From Pleionea litopenaei (GTDB lineage: Bacteria; Pseudomonadota; Gammaproteobacteria; Enterobacterales; Kangiellaceae): 64,000 bases of DNA. Shown here one piece after another: positions 41,730-52,889 of the stretch. A model generated the notes under the pieces. The model worked only from the letters and a program-made list of their open reading frames with translations, had not been told where the DNA came from and did not search any database. Made by a program: the position numbers and the translations under genes. Where the stretch lies: the NCBI RefSeq assembly GCF_031198435.1, contig NZ_CP133548.1:1986501-2050500 (forward strand), given 5' to 3'. The stretch's first letter is position 1; each line of letters begins with the position of its first letter.

Positions 41730-42142
41730 TACATTACCGTCCGAGTTACAAAGGTGGTTCTTACTGGCAACTTAGCAGCCGCTAATTGGAATGCTTCACG
41801 CGCCAGCGCTTCAGGTACCCCTTCAACCTCGTATAAAACACGACCTGGCTGAATTTGAGCTACCCAGTACTCCACACTACCTTTACCTTTACCCATACGT
41901 ACTTCTAATGGCTTCTGAGTAATTGGCTTGTCTGGAAATACCCGAATGTATACTTTTCCCGCACGTTTCATATGACGAGTCATAGCACGACGTGCCGCTT
42001 CGATTTGACGAGAAGTTAAACGACCGCGAGTAGTAGCTTTTAAGCCAAACTCACCGAAACTAACTTTACCGCCGGCAATCGCAACACCGCGGTTACGACC
42101 TTTCTGAACCTTACGGAACTTCGTTCTTTTTGGTAATAACAT
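41729..42142 (-). CDS. rplP: Ribosomal protein L16 (137 aa)
   Basis: L16 organises the A-site region of the large subunit. It begins [20 protein letters not shown] and contains the conserved [20 protein letters not shown] and [20 protein letters not shown]. The Arg residue in the last motif is the usual hydroxylation site in E. coli. It lies 11 bp downstream of rpsC. Confidence 0.97.
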   Translation of the reverse strand: MLLPKRTKFRKVQKGRNRGVAIAGGKVSFGEFGLKATTRGRLTSRQIEAARRAMTRHMKRAGKVYIRVFPDKPITQKPLEVRMGKGKGSVEYWVAQIQPGRVLYEVEGVPEALAREAFQLAAAKLPVRTTFVTRTVM

Positions 42143-42153
42143 GGTCGATACCC

Positions 42154-42852
42154 CTACTTCTTCTTAGCACGGGGGCCTTTCTTTTTAGGAGCTGGAGCTT
42201 CGACTTCTGTCTGTTGCTCTTCACCACCTAAAACTTCGCCCTTGAAGATCCATACTTTCACACCAATTACACCGTAAGTAGTGTGAGCTTCGGCTGTTGC
42301 ATAGTCGATATCAGCACGTAGTGTGTGCAAAGGTACACGACCTTCACGGTACCACTCGGTACGTGCAATCTCTGCGCCGCCTAAACGACCAGAAACTTGA
42401 ATTTTGATACCGCCAGCGCCTAAACGCATTGAGTTTTGAACAGCACGCTTCATTGCACGACGGAACATAACACGACGTTCCAACTGCTGAGCGACGCTGT
42501 CACCGACTAATTGCGCGTCTAATTCTGGCTTACGAACTTGCTCGATATTAACTTGAGTAGCAAGGCCAGTAAGGTTTGATAACTTCTTACGAAGCTTCTC
42601 AATGTCTTCACCTTTCTTACCAATCACAATACCAGGGCGAGCTGTGTGAATCGTAACGCGTAAAGCTTTAGCTGGACGCTCAATTTCAATGCGAGAAACT
42701 GACGCAGATGCTAATTCTTTCTTTAACCAGTTACGAATCTGAATATCGCTTTCCAGGTTATCGGCGTAATCTCCACGCTCGGCATACCAAGTTGCATTGT
42801 GCTGCTTAACAATCCCTAAACGGATGCCGGTTGGATGTACTTTTTGACCCAT
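42154..42852 (-). CDS. rpsC: Ribosomal protein S3 (232 aa)
   Basis: S3 lines the mRNA entry channel and supports helicase activity. The N-terminal segment [20 protein letters not shown], the KH domain ([20 protein letters not shown], with the GxxG loop) and the C-terminal [18 protein letters not shown] are complete. The tail is Lys-rich ([10 protein letters not shown]). It lies ten bases after rplV. Confidence 0.97.
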   Translation of the reverse strand: MGQKVHPTGIRLGIVKQHNATWYAERGDYADNLESDIQIRNWLKKELASASVSRIEIERPAKALRVTIHTARPGIVIGKKGEDIEKLRKKLSNLTGLATQVNIEQVRKPELDAQLVGDSVAQQLERRVMFRRAMKRAVQNSMRLGAGGIKIQVSGRLGGAEIARTEWYREGRVPLHTLRADIDYATAEAHTTYGVIGVKVWIFKGEVLGGEEQQTEVEAPAPKKKGPRAKKK

Positions 42853-42862
42853 TACCTATCTC

Positions 42863-43195
42863 CTACTTTTCCGCGACTTTGACGGTGATGTGGCATGAAC
42901 GCTTAAAAATGCGGTCAGCTCTGCCTTTCGCTCGCGGTTTAATACGCTTAAGCGTTGGGCCTTCGTCAACGAAAACGGTTGAAACTGTTAATTCGTCAAT
43001 ATCAGCACCGTCGTTATGCTCGGCATTTGCGATGGCAGACTCCAAGACTTTCTTCATTAAGCCAGCGGCTTTCTTGGGGCTGAATTGGAGAATTTGTAAT
43101 GCTCTTTCTACTGGTAAACCACGAATTTGATCAGCAACCAAACGTGCTTTTTGAGCAGAGATGCGAGCATGTCTTAAAACTGCTTGAGTTTCCAT
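42863..43195 (-). CDS. rplV: Ribosomal protein L22 (110 aa)
   Basis: L22 lines the exit tunnel. Its beta-hairpin ([20 protein letters not shown]) reaches the constriction near the macrolide site and shows no obvious resistance insertion. The ATG at 43193-43195 ([20 protein letters not shown]) gives the usual 110 aa. The longer frame to 43270 overlaps rpsS. It lies 13 bp downstream of rpsS. Confidence 0.97.
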   Translation of the reverse strand: METQAVLRHARISAQKARLVADQIRGLPVERALQILQFSPKKAAGLMKKVLESAIANAEHNDGADIDELTVSTVFVDEGPTLKRIKPRAKGRADRIFKRSCHITVKVAEK

Positions 43196-43208
43196 GATGA
43201 CCTCCGCC

Positions 43209-43484
43209 TTATCGCTTCGATGATTTATCAGCAACATGGCCTTTGTAAGTACGAGTTGGTGCAAACTCACCTAACTTGTGACCTACCATGTCTTCGGTAA
43301 CGAAAACAGGCACATGTTGACGACCATTGTGAACCGCGATGGTAAGGCCTACCATTTCTGGAGAAACCATTGAGCGGCGAGACCAAGTTTTAATTGGCTT
43401 CTTACTGTTACTTTCAAGAGCCTCGTCGACTTTCTTCATTAAATGAAGGTCGATAAATGGGCCTTTCTTTAGTGAACGTGGCAC
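43209..43484 (-). CDS. rpsS: Ribosomal protein S19 (91 aa)
   Basis: S19 is a head protein next to the A site. It begins [20 protein letters not shown]. The motif [20 protein letters not shown] followed by [15 protein letters not shown] is the family signature. Length is as in E. coli (92 aa). It lies 14 bp after rplB and 13 bp before rplV. Confidence 0.97.
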   Translation of the reverse strand: MPRSLKKGPFIDLHLMKKVDEALESNSKKPIKTWSRRSMVSPEMVGLTIAVHNGRQHVPVFVTEDMVGHKLGEFAPTRTYKGHVADKSSKR

Positions 43485-43498
43485 AGTTCTACCCTCTG

Positions 43499-44326
43499 TT
43501 ATTTCTTATTACGACGACGAACGATTAGTTTGTCGGTACGTTTGTTACTACGAGTCTTCTTGCCCTTAGTTGGTACACCCCATGGAGTTACAGGATGACG
43601 GCCACCTGAGGTACGTCCCTCACCACCACCGTGTGGATGGTCGACTGGGTTCATAGCAACGCCTCGAACAGTAGGACGAACTCCACGCCAACGTGATGCA
43701 CCGGCTTTACCCAGTGAACGTAGCATATGTTCGGCGTTACCAACTTCACCAACAGTTGCACGGCAATCCGCTAGAACTTTACGCATTTCGCCAGAGCGTA
43801 AACGTAAGGTCACATAAGCGCCATCACGAGCAACGATTTGCACGTAAGTACCAGCACTTCGAGCGATTTGCGCGCCTTTACCCGGTTTCATTTCAACACA
43901 ATGAACGGTTGAACCAACTGGGATATTACGCATTGGTAAAGTGTTACCTGCTTTAATTGGAGCATGGTCGCCAGAAATTACCTGGTCACCTGCCTGCAGG
44001 CCTTTAGGTGCAATGATATAACGACGCTCACCATCTTTATAAAGAACAAGAGCGATGTTTGCACTGCGGTTAGGATCGTATTCCAAACGCTCTACAGTCG
44101 CTGGGATACCATCTTTATTTCGTTTAAAGTCAACTAAACGGTAGTGTTGACGATGACCGCCACCAATGTGACGAACCGTAATACGACCATTATTGTTACG
44201 ACCACCTTTCTTGCTCTTCTTATCTAGAAGTGCGGCGTGTGGCTTGCCTTTGTGTAAATCAGGGTTAACCACTTTAACGACAAAGCGACGCCCTGCAGAA
44301 GTTGGTTTAGCTTTAACGATAGCCAT
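43499..44326 (-). CDS. rplB: Ribosomal protein L2 (275 aa)
   Basis: L2 is needed for subunit association and peptidyl transfer. The RNA-binding core includes [20 protein letters not shown] and, near the C-terminus, [20 protein letters not shown], which carries the conserved His close to the catalytic centre. Length is typical. It lies between rplW (18 bp) and rpsS (14 bp) in the S10 operon. Confidence 0.97.
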   Translation of the reverse strand: MAIVKAKPTSAGRRFVVKVVNPDLHKGKPHAALLDKKSKKGGRNNNGRITVRHIGGGHRQHYRLVDFKRNKDGIPATVERLEYDPNRSANIALVLYKDGERRYIIAPKGLQAGDQVISGDHAPIKAGNTLPMRNIPVGSTVHCVEMKPGKGAQIARSAGTYVQIVARDGAYVTLRLRSGEMRKVLADCRATVGEVGNAEHMLRSLGKAGASRWRGVRPTVRGVAMNPVDHPHGGGEGRTSGGRHPVTPWGVPTKGKKTRSNKRTDKLIVRRRNKK

Positions 44327-44344
44327 CTTAATTCACCTCTTCGC

Positions 44345-44638
44345 TTATTCGGCGCCTACAAAGTCGATGTCCTGACCTTCTTTCAGAGACACGTAGGCTT
44401 TTTTCCAATTCTTACGACGGCCGGTCATCGCACCAACGCGTTTAGTTTTACCTTTCACGTTAAGTGTGCTGACTGATTCCACTTCTACTTCGAACATGGC
44501 TTCAACAGCTTTTTTGATTTCCAGCTTATTCGCATCTTTTGCAACTTTGAAAACGAACTGTCCGTTTTCTGCGTTCACTGTTGCTTTCTCAGAAATATGA
44601 GGTGCCAAAAGCACTTTTGCTAAACGTTCTTGGTTCAT
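44345..44638 (-). CDS. rplW: Ribosomal protein L23 (97 aa)
   Basis: L23 is the main docking site for trigger factor and SRP at the tunnel exit. The sequence [20 protein letters not shown] and [20 protein letters not shown] with [20 protein letters not shown] is typical. Its start overlaps the rplD stop by four bases (ATGA), so it is translationally coupled to rplD. Confidence 0.97.
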   Translation of the reverse strand: MNQERLAKVLLAPHISEKATVNAENGQFVFKVAKDANKLEIKKAVEAMFEVEVESVSTLNVKGKTKRVGAMTGRRKNWKKAYVSLKEGQDIDFVGAE

Positions 44639-45252
44639 CCTAGCATCTCCTCAAATTTCTTAACCGCACCAACAGTCATTAAGACTTTGTCGTAAGCGAT
44701 CAAGCTAACAGGATCAACACCTTGCGGGTCACGTACGTCTACTTTATGTAGGTTACGCGCTGCAAGATATAAATTCTCTTCAACGTCTTCGGTCACAACT
44801 AAAACGTCTTTTAGCTCAAGCTCTTTAAGCTTGCTCACTAATTCTTTGGTTTTTGGTGCAGATACTGCAAACTCTTCAACCACTACCAAACGCTCTTGAC
44901 GTACTAGCTCAGACAAAATCGCTTGCATCGCACCGCGATACATTTTGCGATTTACTTTTTGCGAGTAATCTTGAGGCTTAGCAGCAAATGTTACACCACC
45001 GGCACGCCAAATTGGGCTACGGATAGTACCCGCACGAGCGCGGCCAGTACCCTTTTGACGCCAAGGCTTTTTACCGCCACCGCTTACTTCAGCACGAGTT
45101 TTTTGAGCGCGAGTACCAGAACGTGAAGCAGCCATATAAGCAACAACAACCTGGTGAACTAATGCTTCGTTAAACTCACGGCCGAAAGCAGTTTCAGAAA
45201 CTTGCAAAGCGCCACTTGCGTTATTGCCGGGAACAGATAAATTAATTTCCAT
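44635..45252 (-). CDS. rplD: Ribosomal protein L4 (205 aa)
   Basis: L4 lines the exit tunnel and in E. coli is the autogenous repressor of the S10 operon, acting at the leader by attenuation and translation block. The tunnel loop is recognisable ([20 protein letters not shown] followed by [13 protein letters not shown]). Length is near the E. coli 201 aa. An attenuator-like hairpin is present in this operon's leader, consistent with such control here. Confidence 0.97.
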   Translation of the reverse strand: MEINLSVPGNNASGALQVSETAFGREFNEALVHQVVVAYMAASRSGTRAQKTRAEVSGGGKKPWRQKGTGRARAGTIRSPIWRAGGVTFAAKPQDYSQKVNRKMYRGAMQAILSELVRQERLVVVEEFAVSAPKTKELVSKLKELELKDVLVVTEDVEENLYLAARNLHKVDVRDPQGVDPVSLIAYDKVLMTVGAVKKFEEMLG

Positions 45253-45263
45253 TCGTCTTCCCC

Positions 45264-45899
45264 TTAGCCTACCTTAACTGCTGGTCGAACGATTACATCG
45301 CCGCCAACGGCACCTGGAACAGCGCCTTTGATTAAAATAATGTTGCGTTCAGCGTCAACTCGCACGACTTCTAGAGTCTGTGTAGTTACTCGCTCAGCAC
45401 CCATGTGTCCAGACATCTTTTTGCCTTTGAAAACACGACCTGGCGTTTGGTTTTGACCAATCGAACCAGGAACACGGTGAGAGATAGAGTTACCGTGAGT
45501 TGCGTCTTGACCACGGAAGTTCCAACGCTTGATGGTACCGGCGTAACCTTTACCTTTTGAGGTACCAGTTACGTCAACTTTTTGGCCAGCTTCGAAGATA
45601 TCAACTTTGATTTCTCCGCCAAGCTCAAGACCATCAATTGCGTCTACGCGGAATTCCCATAATCCGCGACCTGCTTCAACACCAGCTTTCTTGAAGTGGC
45701 CTGCAGCAGCTTTAGTTACACGAGAAGCTTTTTTACTACCCGTAGTCACCTGAACAGCAGTGTAGCCGTCAGTTTCTTGTGTCTTAACCTGAGTAATGCG
45801 ATTAGCTTCTACCTCAACCACAGTTACAGGAATAGATTCACCATTCTCTGTAAATACTCGGGTCATTCCGCATTTGCGGCCTACGATTCCGATTGTCAT
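45264..45899 (-). CDS. rplC: Ribosomal protein L3 (211 aa)
   Basis: L3 reaches the peptidyl transferase centre and starts large-subunit assembly. It begins [20 protein letters not shown]. The extended loop [20 protein letters not shown] with [14 protein letters not shown] contains the Gln methylated by PrmB in E. coli. Length is typical. It is separated from rpsJ by 76 bp. Confidence 0.97.
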   Translation of the reverse strand: MTIGIVGRKCGMTRVFTENGESIPVTVVEVEANRITQVKTQETDGYTAVQVTTGSKKASRVTKAAAGHFKKAGVEAGRGLWEFRVDAIDGLELGGEIKVDIFEAGQKVDVTGTSKGKGYAGTIKRWNFRGQDATHGNSISHRVPGSIGQNQTPGRVFKGKKMSGHMGAERVTTQTLEVVRVDAERNIILIKGAVPGAVGGDVIVRPAVKVG

Positions 45900-45975
45900 G
45901 TTACGGCCCTCTAAATGACGTTGGATTTGCCAACATCTCTAGTCATCAATCTTTCAGTTACTAACTGCTTTCTAC

Positions 45976-46478
<503 letters not shown>

Positions 46479-46484
46479 CGCGCT

Positions 46485-46513
46485 ATTATATGAGAAGTTC
46501 AATTTATAAGCAA
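46485..46513 (-). promoter_or_regulatory. S10 operon promoter
   Basis: On the - strand TTGCTT (46508-46513), 17 bases, and consensus TATAAT (46485-46490), with a GC-rich GCGCGCC discriminator just downstream, as in stringently controlled ribosomal promoters. Confidence 0.75.
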
Positions 46514-46720
46514 GCCATAATCTGACTTTATCTGACGGGGTTGTGCGGACAGGTCAACGGAACAACGCCGACAATTAGCTAAAGGCACTGGCCAACCGCA
46601 TATAACGCTAATTTATCGTGCACTGTTTTATTATAAATCAATAACTTACTGTGCAACCGCTCAACTATAGGTCTACTCGATTCATTAAGACATGATCAAC
46701 ATTTAACTAGGATTAAATAG

Positions 46721-47209
46721 TTAAAGAGACAATAGTTGATAAGACATAAGGCCAACCGTCACAGCGCAGACCAACAGCATCAGCCGCCAAAATAAGGCTC
46801 TTCCGGCAAAATACGATTGATCCAAGTGTTTTTGGCGAATCCAGGAAAAATAGGCGGCCACGGCCATCATGATGATCAAGAGCACATCGACCACCATGCC
46901 TTGGCGCAAAAAGAATCGTGGAACTAACACCAAGGTTAGGGCAATAAATGCCTCATACTTAAAACGTTGCCATAATCCCCAGGCAACTAAGGTTTTCCGA
47001 TAGGGAATGGCATGATTACTATTAACATGGTTGCTATTAACATGGTTACCATTAACATGAGTACCATTAAAGAAAGCGCTAGCACCTTCGCTAGAACCGG
47101 TTTCTTTCGCTTTGTCATTAGCTTCAGCGGTCTCACGGCAGGAAGTCGAGCTTGTTGCTCCTCGATTGGTCGAGTTCGAATTGTCTGACGGATTATCCAT
47201 ATTTTTCAT
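46721..47209 (-). CDS. Membrane protein of unknown function with an NHVNS repeat (162 aa)
   Basis: The N-terminal 65 residues are polar and low-complexity, with a tandem NHVNS repeat (GNHVNSNHVNSNHA, encoded by about 15-bp DNA repeats at 47005-47065). Three hydrophobic helices follow (about residues 90-106, 110-125 and 140-160). The start could be further downstream near RKTLVAWGLWQRF, because the repeat region looks poorly constrained. No family was recognised. It stands alone between the S10 leader and the EF-G gene. Confidence 0.5.
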   Translation of the reverse strand: MKNMDNPSDNSNSTNRGATSSTSCRETAEANDKAKETGSSEGASAFFNGTHVNGNHVNSNHVNSNHAIPYRKTLVAWGLWQRFKYEAFIALTLVLVPRFFLRQGMVVDVLLIIMMAVAAYFSWIRQKHLDQSYFAGRALFWRLMLLVCAVTVGLMSYQLLSL

Positions 47210-47860
47210 ATACGGGGGGTCATTTATGTTTCGAGTAACGTATTGACCTACAAGTTACCGAACAGCGTGTCACCCAGCTGCAAGGTATCGATGCTACGGA
47301 TATCAAAGCTTCTCGAGCATACAGCCTCTTCTTTATACTCTATCACGACTGTTTATCGCCCCTTTTACTATTTATCGCCCCTTTTATAGTATCGACTGCC
47401 ACCGAAAACAAATGGATACCCCACAGAGGCACATTAAAGCCGCAATCGTTTAGCCGACAGATTACCTTAGCTGACAGATTAACTTCGCAGGCATTTTAAC
47501 AATGTCATTGATAAAAGTCGCTTTAAACCCGCTCATGCTGGCTAAGATACTTTCCTTCAATGTTTCTTGCTTGCGCGGTAGTTTGCATCGCGATTGTTTA
47601 GCGTCTTGAAGCGGCACGCAACCACCAATTCCATCAATATTGAAGCTGAGTTTGCTTTTCAACCCACAAAAGATTATATCGCCAAATCGTAATATAAACC
47701 CTGTAAAATCAAATAAATAGCAAAGTAAACTCGTCAAATGAATGCTCCCCATGCAACCCGACATTTATCTTCTACTCGCTGTGTGCGGATGATTGCTTCA
47801 TAAATCGTGCCTTTTGGCCGAAATTTATTCAATAAGGGATAACTCTTAGCAAACAACTAG
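47210..47860. other. Intergenic region without a convincing gene
   Basis: About 650 bp upstream of the EF-G promoter. It contains a short direct repeat TTTATCGCCCCTTTTA (twice within 47352-47390). A 100-codon frame at 47462-47764 has unlikely composition and no clear ribosome binding site, so I do not call it. Confidence 0.5.
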
Positions 47861-47862
47861 TG

Positions 47863-47868
47863 TATAAT
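47863..47868 (+). promoter_or_regulatory. -10 element of the EF-G promoter
   Basis: A consensus TATAAT followed by a GC-rich GCGCGCC discriminator, 80 bp before the EF-G start codon. No good -35 at 17 bases was seen. Confidence 0.55.
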
Positions 47869-47947
47869 GCGCGCCTTTTCGCGATTAACGCCCCGAAACA
47901 GGTTTAATTTTTAAACAATTTTTTTAATTGCAACATAGAGTAGAAAC

Positions 47948-50032
47948 ATGGCTGACTTATCTAAATACAGAAACATAGGCATTTTCGCTCACGTGGACGC
48001 GGGTAAAACCACCACTACCGAGCGTATTTTGAAGCTTACCGGTAAAATTCATAAAACCGGTGAAGTTCATGACGGCGAATCAACCACTGACTTCATGGAA
48101 CAGGAAGCCGAGCGTGGAATTACAATCCAGTCAGCTGCGACAACCTGTTTCTGGAAAGATCACCGCCTTAACATCATCGATACTCCTGGACACGTTGACT
48201 TCACCGTTGAAGTTTACCGTTCATTGAAAGTACTTGATGGTGGTGTTGGCGTATTCTGTGGTTCTGGTGGTGTTGAGCCACAATCAGAAACCAACTGGCG
48301 TTATGCGAACGAATCAGAAGTTGCGCGTATCATCTTCGTAAACAAACTCGACCGTATGGGTGCCGACTTCTATCGCGTTGTTAAGCAAGTAGAAGATGTA
48401 TTGGCGGCACGTCCATTAGTAATGACGTTACCAATCGGTATCGAAGACGACTTCAAAGGCGTTGTCGACGTACTTGAGCAAAAAGCTTACGTATGGGATG
48501 ACTCAGGTCTTCCAGAAAACTACGAAGTGATCGATATTCCAGCTGACATGCAAGACAAAGCTGCGGAATACCGTGAAATGTTAGTTGAAACAGCGGTTGA
48601 GCAAGACGATGACTTGATGGAAAAATACTTAGAAGGTGAAGAGCCTTCTATCGAAGACATCAAGCGTTGTATCCGTAAAGGTACTCGTGACTTAGCGTTC
48701 TTCCCGACTTTCTGTGGTTCAGCATTCAAAAACAAAGGTGTTCAAAACGTTCTTGACGCCGTTGTTGACTACTTACCGTCTCCAACCGAAGTTGACCCAC
48801 AACCGTTGACTGACGAAGAAGGTAACGAAACTGGTGAAGTAGCGACCGTTTCAGTTGATGAGCCATTACGTGCGTTAGCGTTTAAAATTATGGATGACCG
48901 TTTCGGCGCGTTAACCTTTATCCGTATTTACTCAGGTAAAATGACTAAAGGTATGACCGTTCTTAACTCATTCACTGGTAAAACTGAGCGTATCGGCCGT
49001 ATGGTAGAGATGCACGCTGATCAACGTACTGAGTTAGAAGGTGCGCAAGCGGGTGACATTCTTGCGGTTGTTGGTATGAAGAACGTTCAAACCGGTCACA
49101 CCTTATGTGATCCAAACAACCCATGTACACTTGAGCCAATGGTATTCCCGGATCCAGTTATCTCGATTGCGGTTGCACCTCGTGACAAAGGCGCTTCTGA
49201 GAAGCTAGGTGTTGCGCTTTCTAAAATGGTTGCAGAAGATCCTTCATTCCAAGTTGAAACGGATCAAGATTCTGGTGAAACCATCCTTAAAGGTATGGGT
49301 GAACTTCACTTAGACATCAAAGTTGACATCTTAAAGCGTACACATGGTGTTGAACTAGACGTAGGTAAACCACAGGTTGCTTACCGTGAAACTATCACTC
49401 AACGTGTTGAAGATAGCTACACGCATAAGAAACAATCAGGTGGTTCTGGTCAGTTCGGTAAAATCGACTACATCATTGAGCCAGGCGAGCAAAACAGCGG
49501 CTTTACTTTCGAGTCAAAAGTTGTTGGTGGTAACGTACCAAAAGAATTCTGGCCGGCAATTGAGAAAGGCTTTAAAGGTATGATGCAAGAAGGTGTTCTT
49601 GCTGGCTACCCAGTACTTGACGTTCAAATTACCTTAGTGGACGGTGCTTACCACGCCGTTGACTCATCTGCGGTTGCATTTGAAATCGCTGCTAAAGGTG
49701 CTTTCCGTCAATCAATTCCGAAAGCTTCACCACAAATTCTTGAGCCGATCATGAAAGTTGACGTGTTCACTCCAGAAGATCACGTTGGTGACGTTATCGG
49801 TGACTTAAACCGTCGTCGTGGCATGATCAGTGGCCAAGAAGCAGGTCCTACTGGTGTACGTATTAAAGGTGAAGTACCGCTTTCTGAAATGTTCGGATAC
49901 ATCGGTCACCTACGTACTATGACTTCTGGTCGTGGTCAGTTCTCAATGGAATTTGCACACTACTCTCCATGTCCTAACAACGTGGCAGAGCAAGTTATCG
50001 CAGAAGCCAAAGAGCGCAAAGAAAAGAAATAA
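47948..50032 (+). CDS. Elongation factor G, EF-G2 type (694 aa)
   Basis: EF-G is the ribosome translocase GTPase. The G1 motif is [16 protein letters not shown], followed by [20 protein letters not shown] (G2), DTPGHVDF (G3) and NKLD (G4). The sequence [20 protein letters not shown] and the solitary location, away from rpsL-rpsG-tuf, fit the second EF-G found in many gammaproteobacteria. The main fusA is then expected elsewhere. Codon choice is strongly biased, suggesting high expression. A strong terminator follows. Confidence 0.9.
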   Translation: MADLSKYRNIGIFAHVDAGKTTTTERILKLTGKIHKTGEVHDGESTTDFMEQEAERGITIQSAATTCFWKDHRLNIIDTPGHVDFTVEVYRSLKVLDGGVGVFCGSGGVEPQSETNWRYANESEVARIIFVNKLDRMGADFYRVVKQVEDVLAARPLVMTLPIGIEDDFKGVVDVLEQKAYVWDDSGLPENYEVIDIPADMQDKAAEYREMLVETAVEQDDDLMEKYLEGEEPSIEDIKRCIRKGTRDLAFFPTFCGSAFKNKGVQNVLDAVVDYLPSPTEVDPQPLTDEEGNETGEVATVSVDEPLRALAFKIMDDRFGALTFIRIYSGKMTKGMTVLNSFTGKTERIGRMVEMHADQRTELEGAQAGDILAVVGMKNVQTGHTLCDPNNPCTLEPMVFPDPVISIAVAPRDKGASEKLGVALSKMVAEDPSFQVETDQDSGETILKGMGELHLDIKVDILKRTHGVELDVGKPQVAYRETITQRVEDSYTHKKQSGGSGQFGKIDYIIEPGEQNSGFTFESKVVGGNVPKEFWPAIEKGFKGMMQEGVLAGYPVLDVQITLVDGAYHAVDSSAVAFEIAAKGAFRQSIPKASPQILEPIMKVDVFTPEDHVGDVIGDLNRRRGMISGQEAGPTGVRIKGEVPLSEMFGYIGHLRTMTSGRGQFSMEFAHYSPCPNNVAEQVIAEAKERKEKK

Positions 50033-50057
50033 TTGCTTTTCTAATGAGCGACTCAAA

Positions 50058-50090
50058 AACCCCGAACGGTTCGCCGCTCGGGGTTTTTTA
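50058..50090 (+). terminator. Terminator after the EF-G gene
   Basis: The stem CCCCGA...TCGGGG with an inner CGG/CCG pair is followed by TTTTTT. Confidence 0.92.
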
Positions 50091-50118
50091 TGACCACCGA
50101 AAAAAGTATACTTAATTT

Positions 50119-51057
50119 ATGTCGACGATCCTGTTAGCCATAGTTCCAATCCTTTGCATTATTGCCCTAGGTTATTGCTGCCGACGCTTTAATGTATTCA
50201 ACGATGGATTTCTCGATGGACTAAGTCGCTTAACCTTTACGGTATTTATCCCCTGCTTGCTGTTCACCAGTATTTACAACAGCGAAGATCTGTCTTCAAT
50301 TTCCTCGAACCTTCTTTTAAGCTTTTACATTCCTGTTATTGGTTGGTATGTGTTGAGCTATATTTATTTTCGAGCGGTATTCAAAGCCTCTTTTCGAAAA
50401 ACCGAATTACTTTCACTAGCGGCAACTTTTTCTAATAATGTGTTAATCGGTATTCCGGTTTTACTAACGCTGATTGGAGACTCTGTATTACTGCCCGGCT
50501 TTGTGATTGTTTCGATTCATAGTCTCATTCTATTCACACTAACGTCTCTGTTTGCAGAGAATCAAGAAGCCGATAAAAAGTGGTACCGCTCACTCGCCAC
50601 CAGTATTTGGATCACTACGCGCAGTCCTATCGTTATTAGCTTGCTTCTTGGACTTTCGGCGAAGCTTTTGGCGTTACCTTTGCACTCGATTGTTCAACAC
50701 ACCCTAGATTACTTAAAGGGTGCCGCTTTACCCTGTGCGCTCATTGTTCTAGGAGCTACCTTAGCGCGCTACAAGTCAACACACCAACTGCCCTTATCCA
50801 TTTCGGTCAACACGATAAAGCTGTTACTGCTTCCTCTCGCCGTTTATTGTTGTGGGCAATACTGGTTTAATCTTTCACCAACGTTAATTGCTGTTACCGT
50901 CATCATGTCGGCCTCTCCTGTTGGCATCAATGTCTTTATGTTTGCAGCCCAAGATCCGAAATCCTCTCCCTATCTTGCTTCAGCCATTTTAAACTCAACC
51001 CTAGTGGCGATTGCGACGATACCAGCTTGGATCTACTTTCTCGATCTAGCTCCTTAG
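50119..51057 (+). CDS. AEC family transporter (312 aa)
   Basis: A membrane protein with about ten hydrophobic helices of the auxin efflux carrier (AEC) family. Motifs include IVPILCIIALGYCCRRFNVF at the start, TFSNNVLIGIPVLLTL and the final MSASPVGINVFMFAAQ (N-x-F), typical of bacterial AEC permeases. Some relatives export malonate or malate; the substrate here is unknown. It is probably monocistronic, between the EF-G terminator and the trhO promoter. Confidence 0.88.
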   Translation: MSTILLAIVPILCIIALGYCCRRFNVFNDGFLDGLSRLTFTVFIPCLLFTSIYNSEDLSSISSNLLLSFYIPVIGWYVLSYIYFRAVFKASFRKTELLSLAATFSNNVLIGIPVLLTLIGDSVLLPGFVIVSIHSLILFTLTSLFAENQEADKKWYRSLATSIWITTRSPIVISLLLGLSAKLLALPLHSIVQHTLDYLKGAALPCALIVLGATLARYKSTHQLPLSISVNTIKLLLLPLAVYCCGQYWFNLSPTLIAVTVIMSASPVGINVFMFAAQDPKSSPYLASAILNSTLVAIATIPAWIYFLDLAP

Positions 51058-51095
51058 CCGAGAGTGATTCAACCCATTTTTATCTCTAACGGTTC

Positions 51096-51124
51096 TTGGA
51101 CTCGCGTTTCGAATCCACTATAAT
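51096..51124 (+). promoter_or_regulatory. trhO promoter
   Basis: TTGGAC (51096-51101), 17 bases, then consensus TATAAT (51119-51124), about 79 bp before the trhO start codon. Confidence 0.75.
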
Positions 51125-51202
51125 ACCCCTCCCTTTAAAGGGGTTAATTATTCACATTCAAACGAGCACCGAATTTACGATTCGGCAAGCAGGAGAATTT
51201 AT

Positions 51203-52195
51203 ATGCAATACGTAGTATGCGCGCTTTACAAATTTGTAAAGTTAAGCGACTTCGAGGCCATTCGTGCGCCTCTTCTCAAAGAAATGACCGAGCACAATGT
51301 CGTGGGTACTCTACTTCTCGCTCATGAAGGCATTAACGGCACCGTCGCAGGTTCTCGTGCTGCCATCGATCACTTATTGGCTTGGCTAAACAGTCACGAG
51401 CAATTAAATCCTATCGAGTATAAAGAGTCGTTTACCGATATTTGTCCATTCAAACGCACCAAAGTGAAGTTGAAAAAAGAAATCGTCACCATGGGTGTTG
51501 AAGATGTCGATCCCAATCGAACGGTTGGAACCTACGTTGCTCCAGAAGACTGGAACGCATTAATAAGTGATCCGGAAGTTATACTCATCGACACTCGAAA
51601 TGATTACGAAGTCGAAGTTGGTACCTTTAAAAATGCCGTAAATCCGCATACCGAAACATTCCGAGAGTTTCCAAAATACGTCGAAGATCATTTAGATCCG
51701 AAACAGCACAAAAAAGTAGCTATGTTTTGCACTGGCGGAATTCGATGTGAAAAATCAACCGCTTACTTAAAAGAGCAAGGTTTCGAAGAGGTTTATCATC
51801 TAAAAGGTGGTATTTTGAAATACCTCGAAGACGTACCCAAAGAGCAGTCTATGTGGGAAGGTGAGTGTTTTGTTTTCGATGACCGCGTTACTGTTAATCA
51901 CGATTTAGAGCGTGGTGGCTACGATCAATGCAACGCTTGTCGGTTACCTATAACAGAAGAAGACAAAGCCAGTGAATTATTTGAGCAAGGCGTTAGTTGC
52001 CCTCACTGCTTTGACAAAACCACACCGGAACAAAAAGAACGCTACGCGCAGCGAGAGCTACAAATCAAACTAGCCAAACAACGTGGAGAACAGCATATCG
52101 GCAATGAAGCTGCCACTATGTTAGCTCAAAAGCAAAAGAAAAAAAGAGAGCTCATCGCGAAGCAACGAGAACAAGCTAAACAAAAAGCTTCTTAA
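51203..52195 (+). CDS. trhO: tRNA uridine(34) hydroxylase, rhodanese family (330 aa)
   Basis: TrhO (YceA) hydroxylates wobble uridine 34 of some tRNAs, a step towards 5-methoxyuridine and cmo5U. The N-terminal acylphosphatase-like domain includes [20 protein letters not shown]. The rhodanese domain (about residues 125-220) has the catalytic cysteine loop [16 protein letters not shown]. The C-terminal region carries CNACRLP and CPHC, a likely zinc site. A charged coiled tail ends the protein. Six 13-bp repeats follow the stop directly. Confidence 0.95.
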   Translation: MQYVVCALYKFVKLSDFEAIRAPLLKEMTEHNVVGTLLLAHEGINGTVAGSRAAIDHLLAWLNSHEQLNPIEYKESFTDICPFKRTKVKLKKEIVTMGVEDVDPNRTVGTYVAPEDWNALISDPEVILIDTRNDYEVEVGTFKNAVNPHTETFREFPKYVEDHLDPKQHKKVAMFCTGGIRCEKSTAYLKEQGFEEVYHLKGGILKYLEDVPKEQSMWEGECFVFDDRVTVNHDLERGGYDQCNACRLPITEEDKASELFEQGVSCPHCFDKTTPEQKERYAQRELQIKLAKQRGEQHIGNEAATMLAQKQKKKRELIAKQREQAKQKAS

Positions 52196-52273
52196 GCAAA
52201 TTGTCCAAGCAAATCATCCGAGCAAATCATCCGAGCAAATCATCCGAGCAAATCATCCGAGCAAATCATCCGA
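52196..52273. repeat. 13-bp tandem repeat after trhO
   Basis: Five perfect copies of GCAAATCATCCGA (52209-52273) are preceded by one diverged copy (52196-52208). The array begins right after the trhO stop codon and ends just before the terminator, so it is transcribed as the 3' untranslated region. Confidence 0.95.
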
Positions 52274-52275
52274 GC

Positions 52276-52308
52276 ATAAAAAAAGCCGCTTTCGCGGCTT
52301 TTTTTATT
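52276..52308. terminator. Bidirectional terminator of trhO and the DUF6491-like gene
   Basis: AAAAAAAGCCGC, the loop TTTC, and GCGGCTTTTTTT. A and T runs on both sides serve the two converging genes. Confidence 0.93.
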
Positions 52309-52720
52309 CTAGATTTTCGAGCTCTTTGGCTTGCTCTTTAGTGAGCGGATAAATAGCTTTGATGTAGCAGCTTGGAAATGCCGAGTCTAAAATTTTAATC
52401 GAATCAAAATTTGCATTCAGCGACGAGCCCGTATTATTCACTTTGATTTTATGGCTGAATCTTAAATCATAGCATGGCGTTTTAAACTCGATTAAATGAG
52501 GTTTACTCATGGTCGTCGATAGAATGATGTAGTCTTCACTCAAATATGACCAGGAATAAAATCGAAAGCTAGTAATACGATCAACGGGCTCATAACTTTG
52601 TTTTGCGACAAAAGTTTTGTATTTTTCATTAACCTCTGAGGTTACTCGGCTGGGTTTTCCGGCACAGGCCGCTAAATAAAAGCTTAGAACAATAAAAAGT
52701 GCGCCTTTTACTGATCGCAT
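52304..52720 (-). CDS. Lipoprotein, DUF6491-like (138 aa)
   Basis: The N-terminus MRSVKGALFIVLSFYLAACA contains a lipobox (LAAC), so the mature protein is lipid-anchored. The mature part follows a DUF6491-like pattern from memory: DRITSFRFYSWSYLSEDYII, HLIEFKTPCYDLRFSHKIK and CYIKAIYPLTKEQAKEL, with two cysteines likely to form a disulfide. The function is unknown. It converges on trhO and stands alone. Confidence 0.75.
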   Translation of the reverse strand: MRSVKGALFIVLSFYLAACAGKPSRVTSEVNEKYKTFVAKQSYEPVDRITSFRFYSWSYLSEDYIILSTTMSKPHLIEFKTPCYDLRFSHKIKVNNTGSSLNANFDSIKILDSAFPSCYIKAIYPLTKEQAKELENLE

Positions 52721-52846
52721 GATTATCTCTCCTTAAATGGTCTCTACCCCCTTCTAACGACTAACGCCTACAAAGGTTGACCTAGATACATACATTGAAA
52801 CATTTAAAGTGACAAGAATTCAAACTATCTCCTCGAAAACTGCGTC

Positions 52847-52875
52847 TTGCCTATAACTAAGCTATCACATTTAAA
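52847..52875 (+). promoter_or_regulatory. Candidate promoter of the export operon
   Basis: TTGCCT (52847-52852), 17 bases, then TTTAAA (52870-52875), 15 bp before the adaptor gene. A moderate match only. Confidence 0.4.
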
Positions 52876-52889
52876 ATTGGGGGGATGCT

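Noticed and set aside
47462-47764. 100-codon frame upstream of the EF-G gene
   Set aside because: Unusual composition, no clear ribosome binding site and no recognisable family; treated as intergenic.
52196-52273. Possible CRISPR array
   Set aside because: The 13-bp units are directly adjacent with no spacers, so this is a simple tandem repeat.
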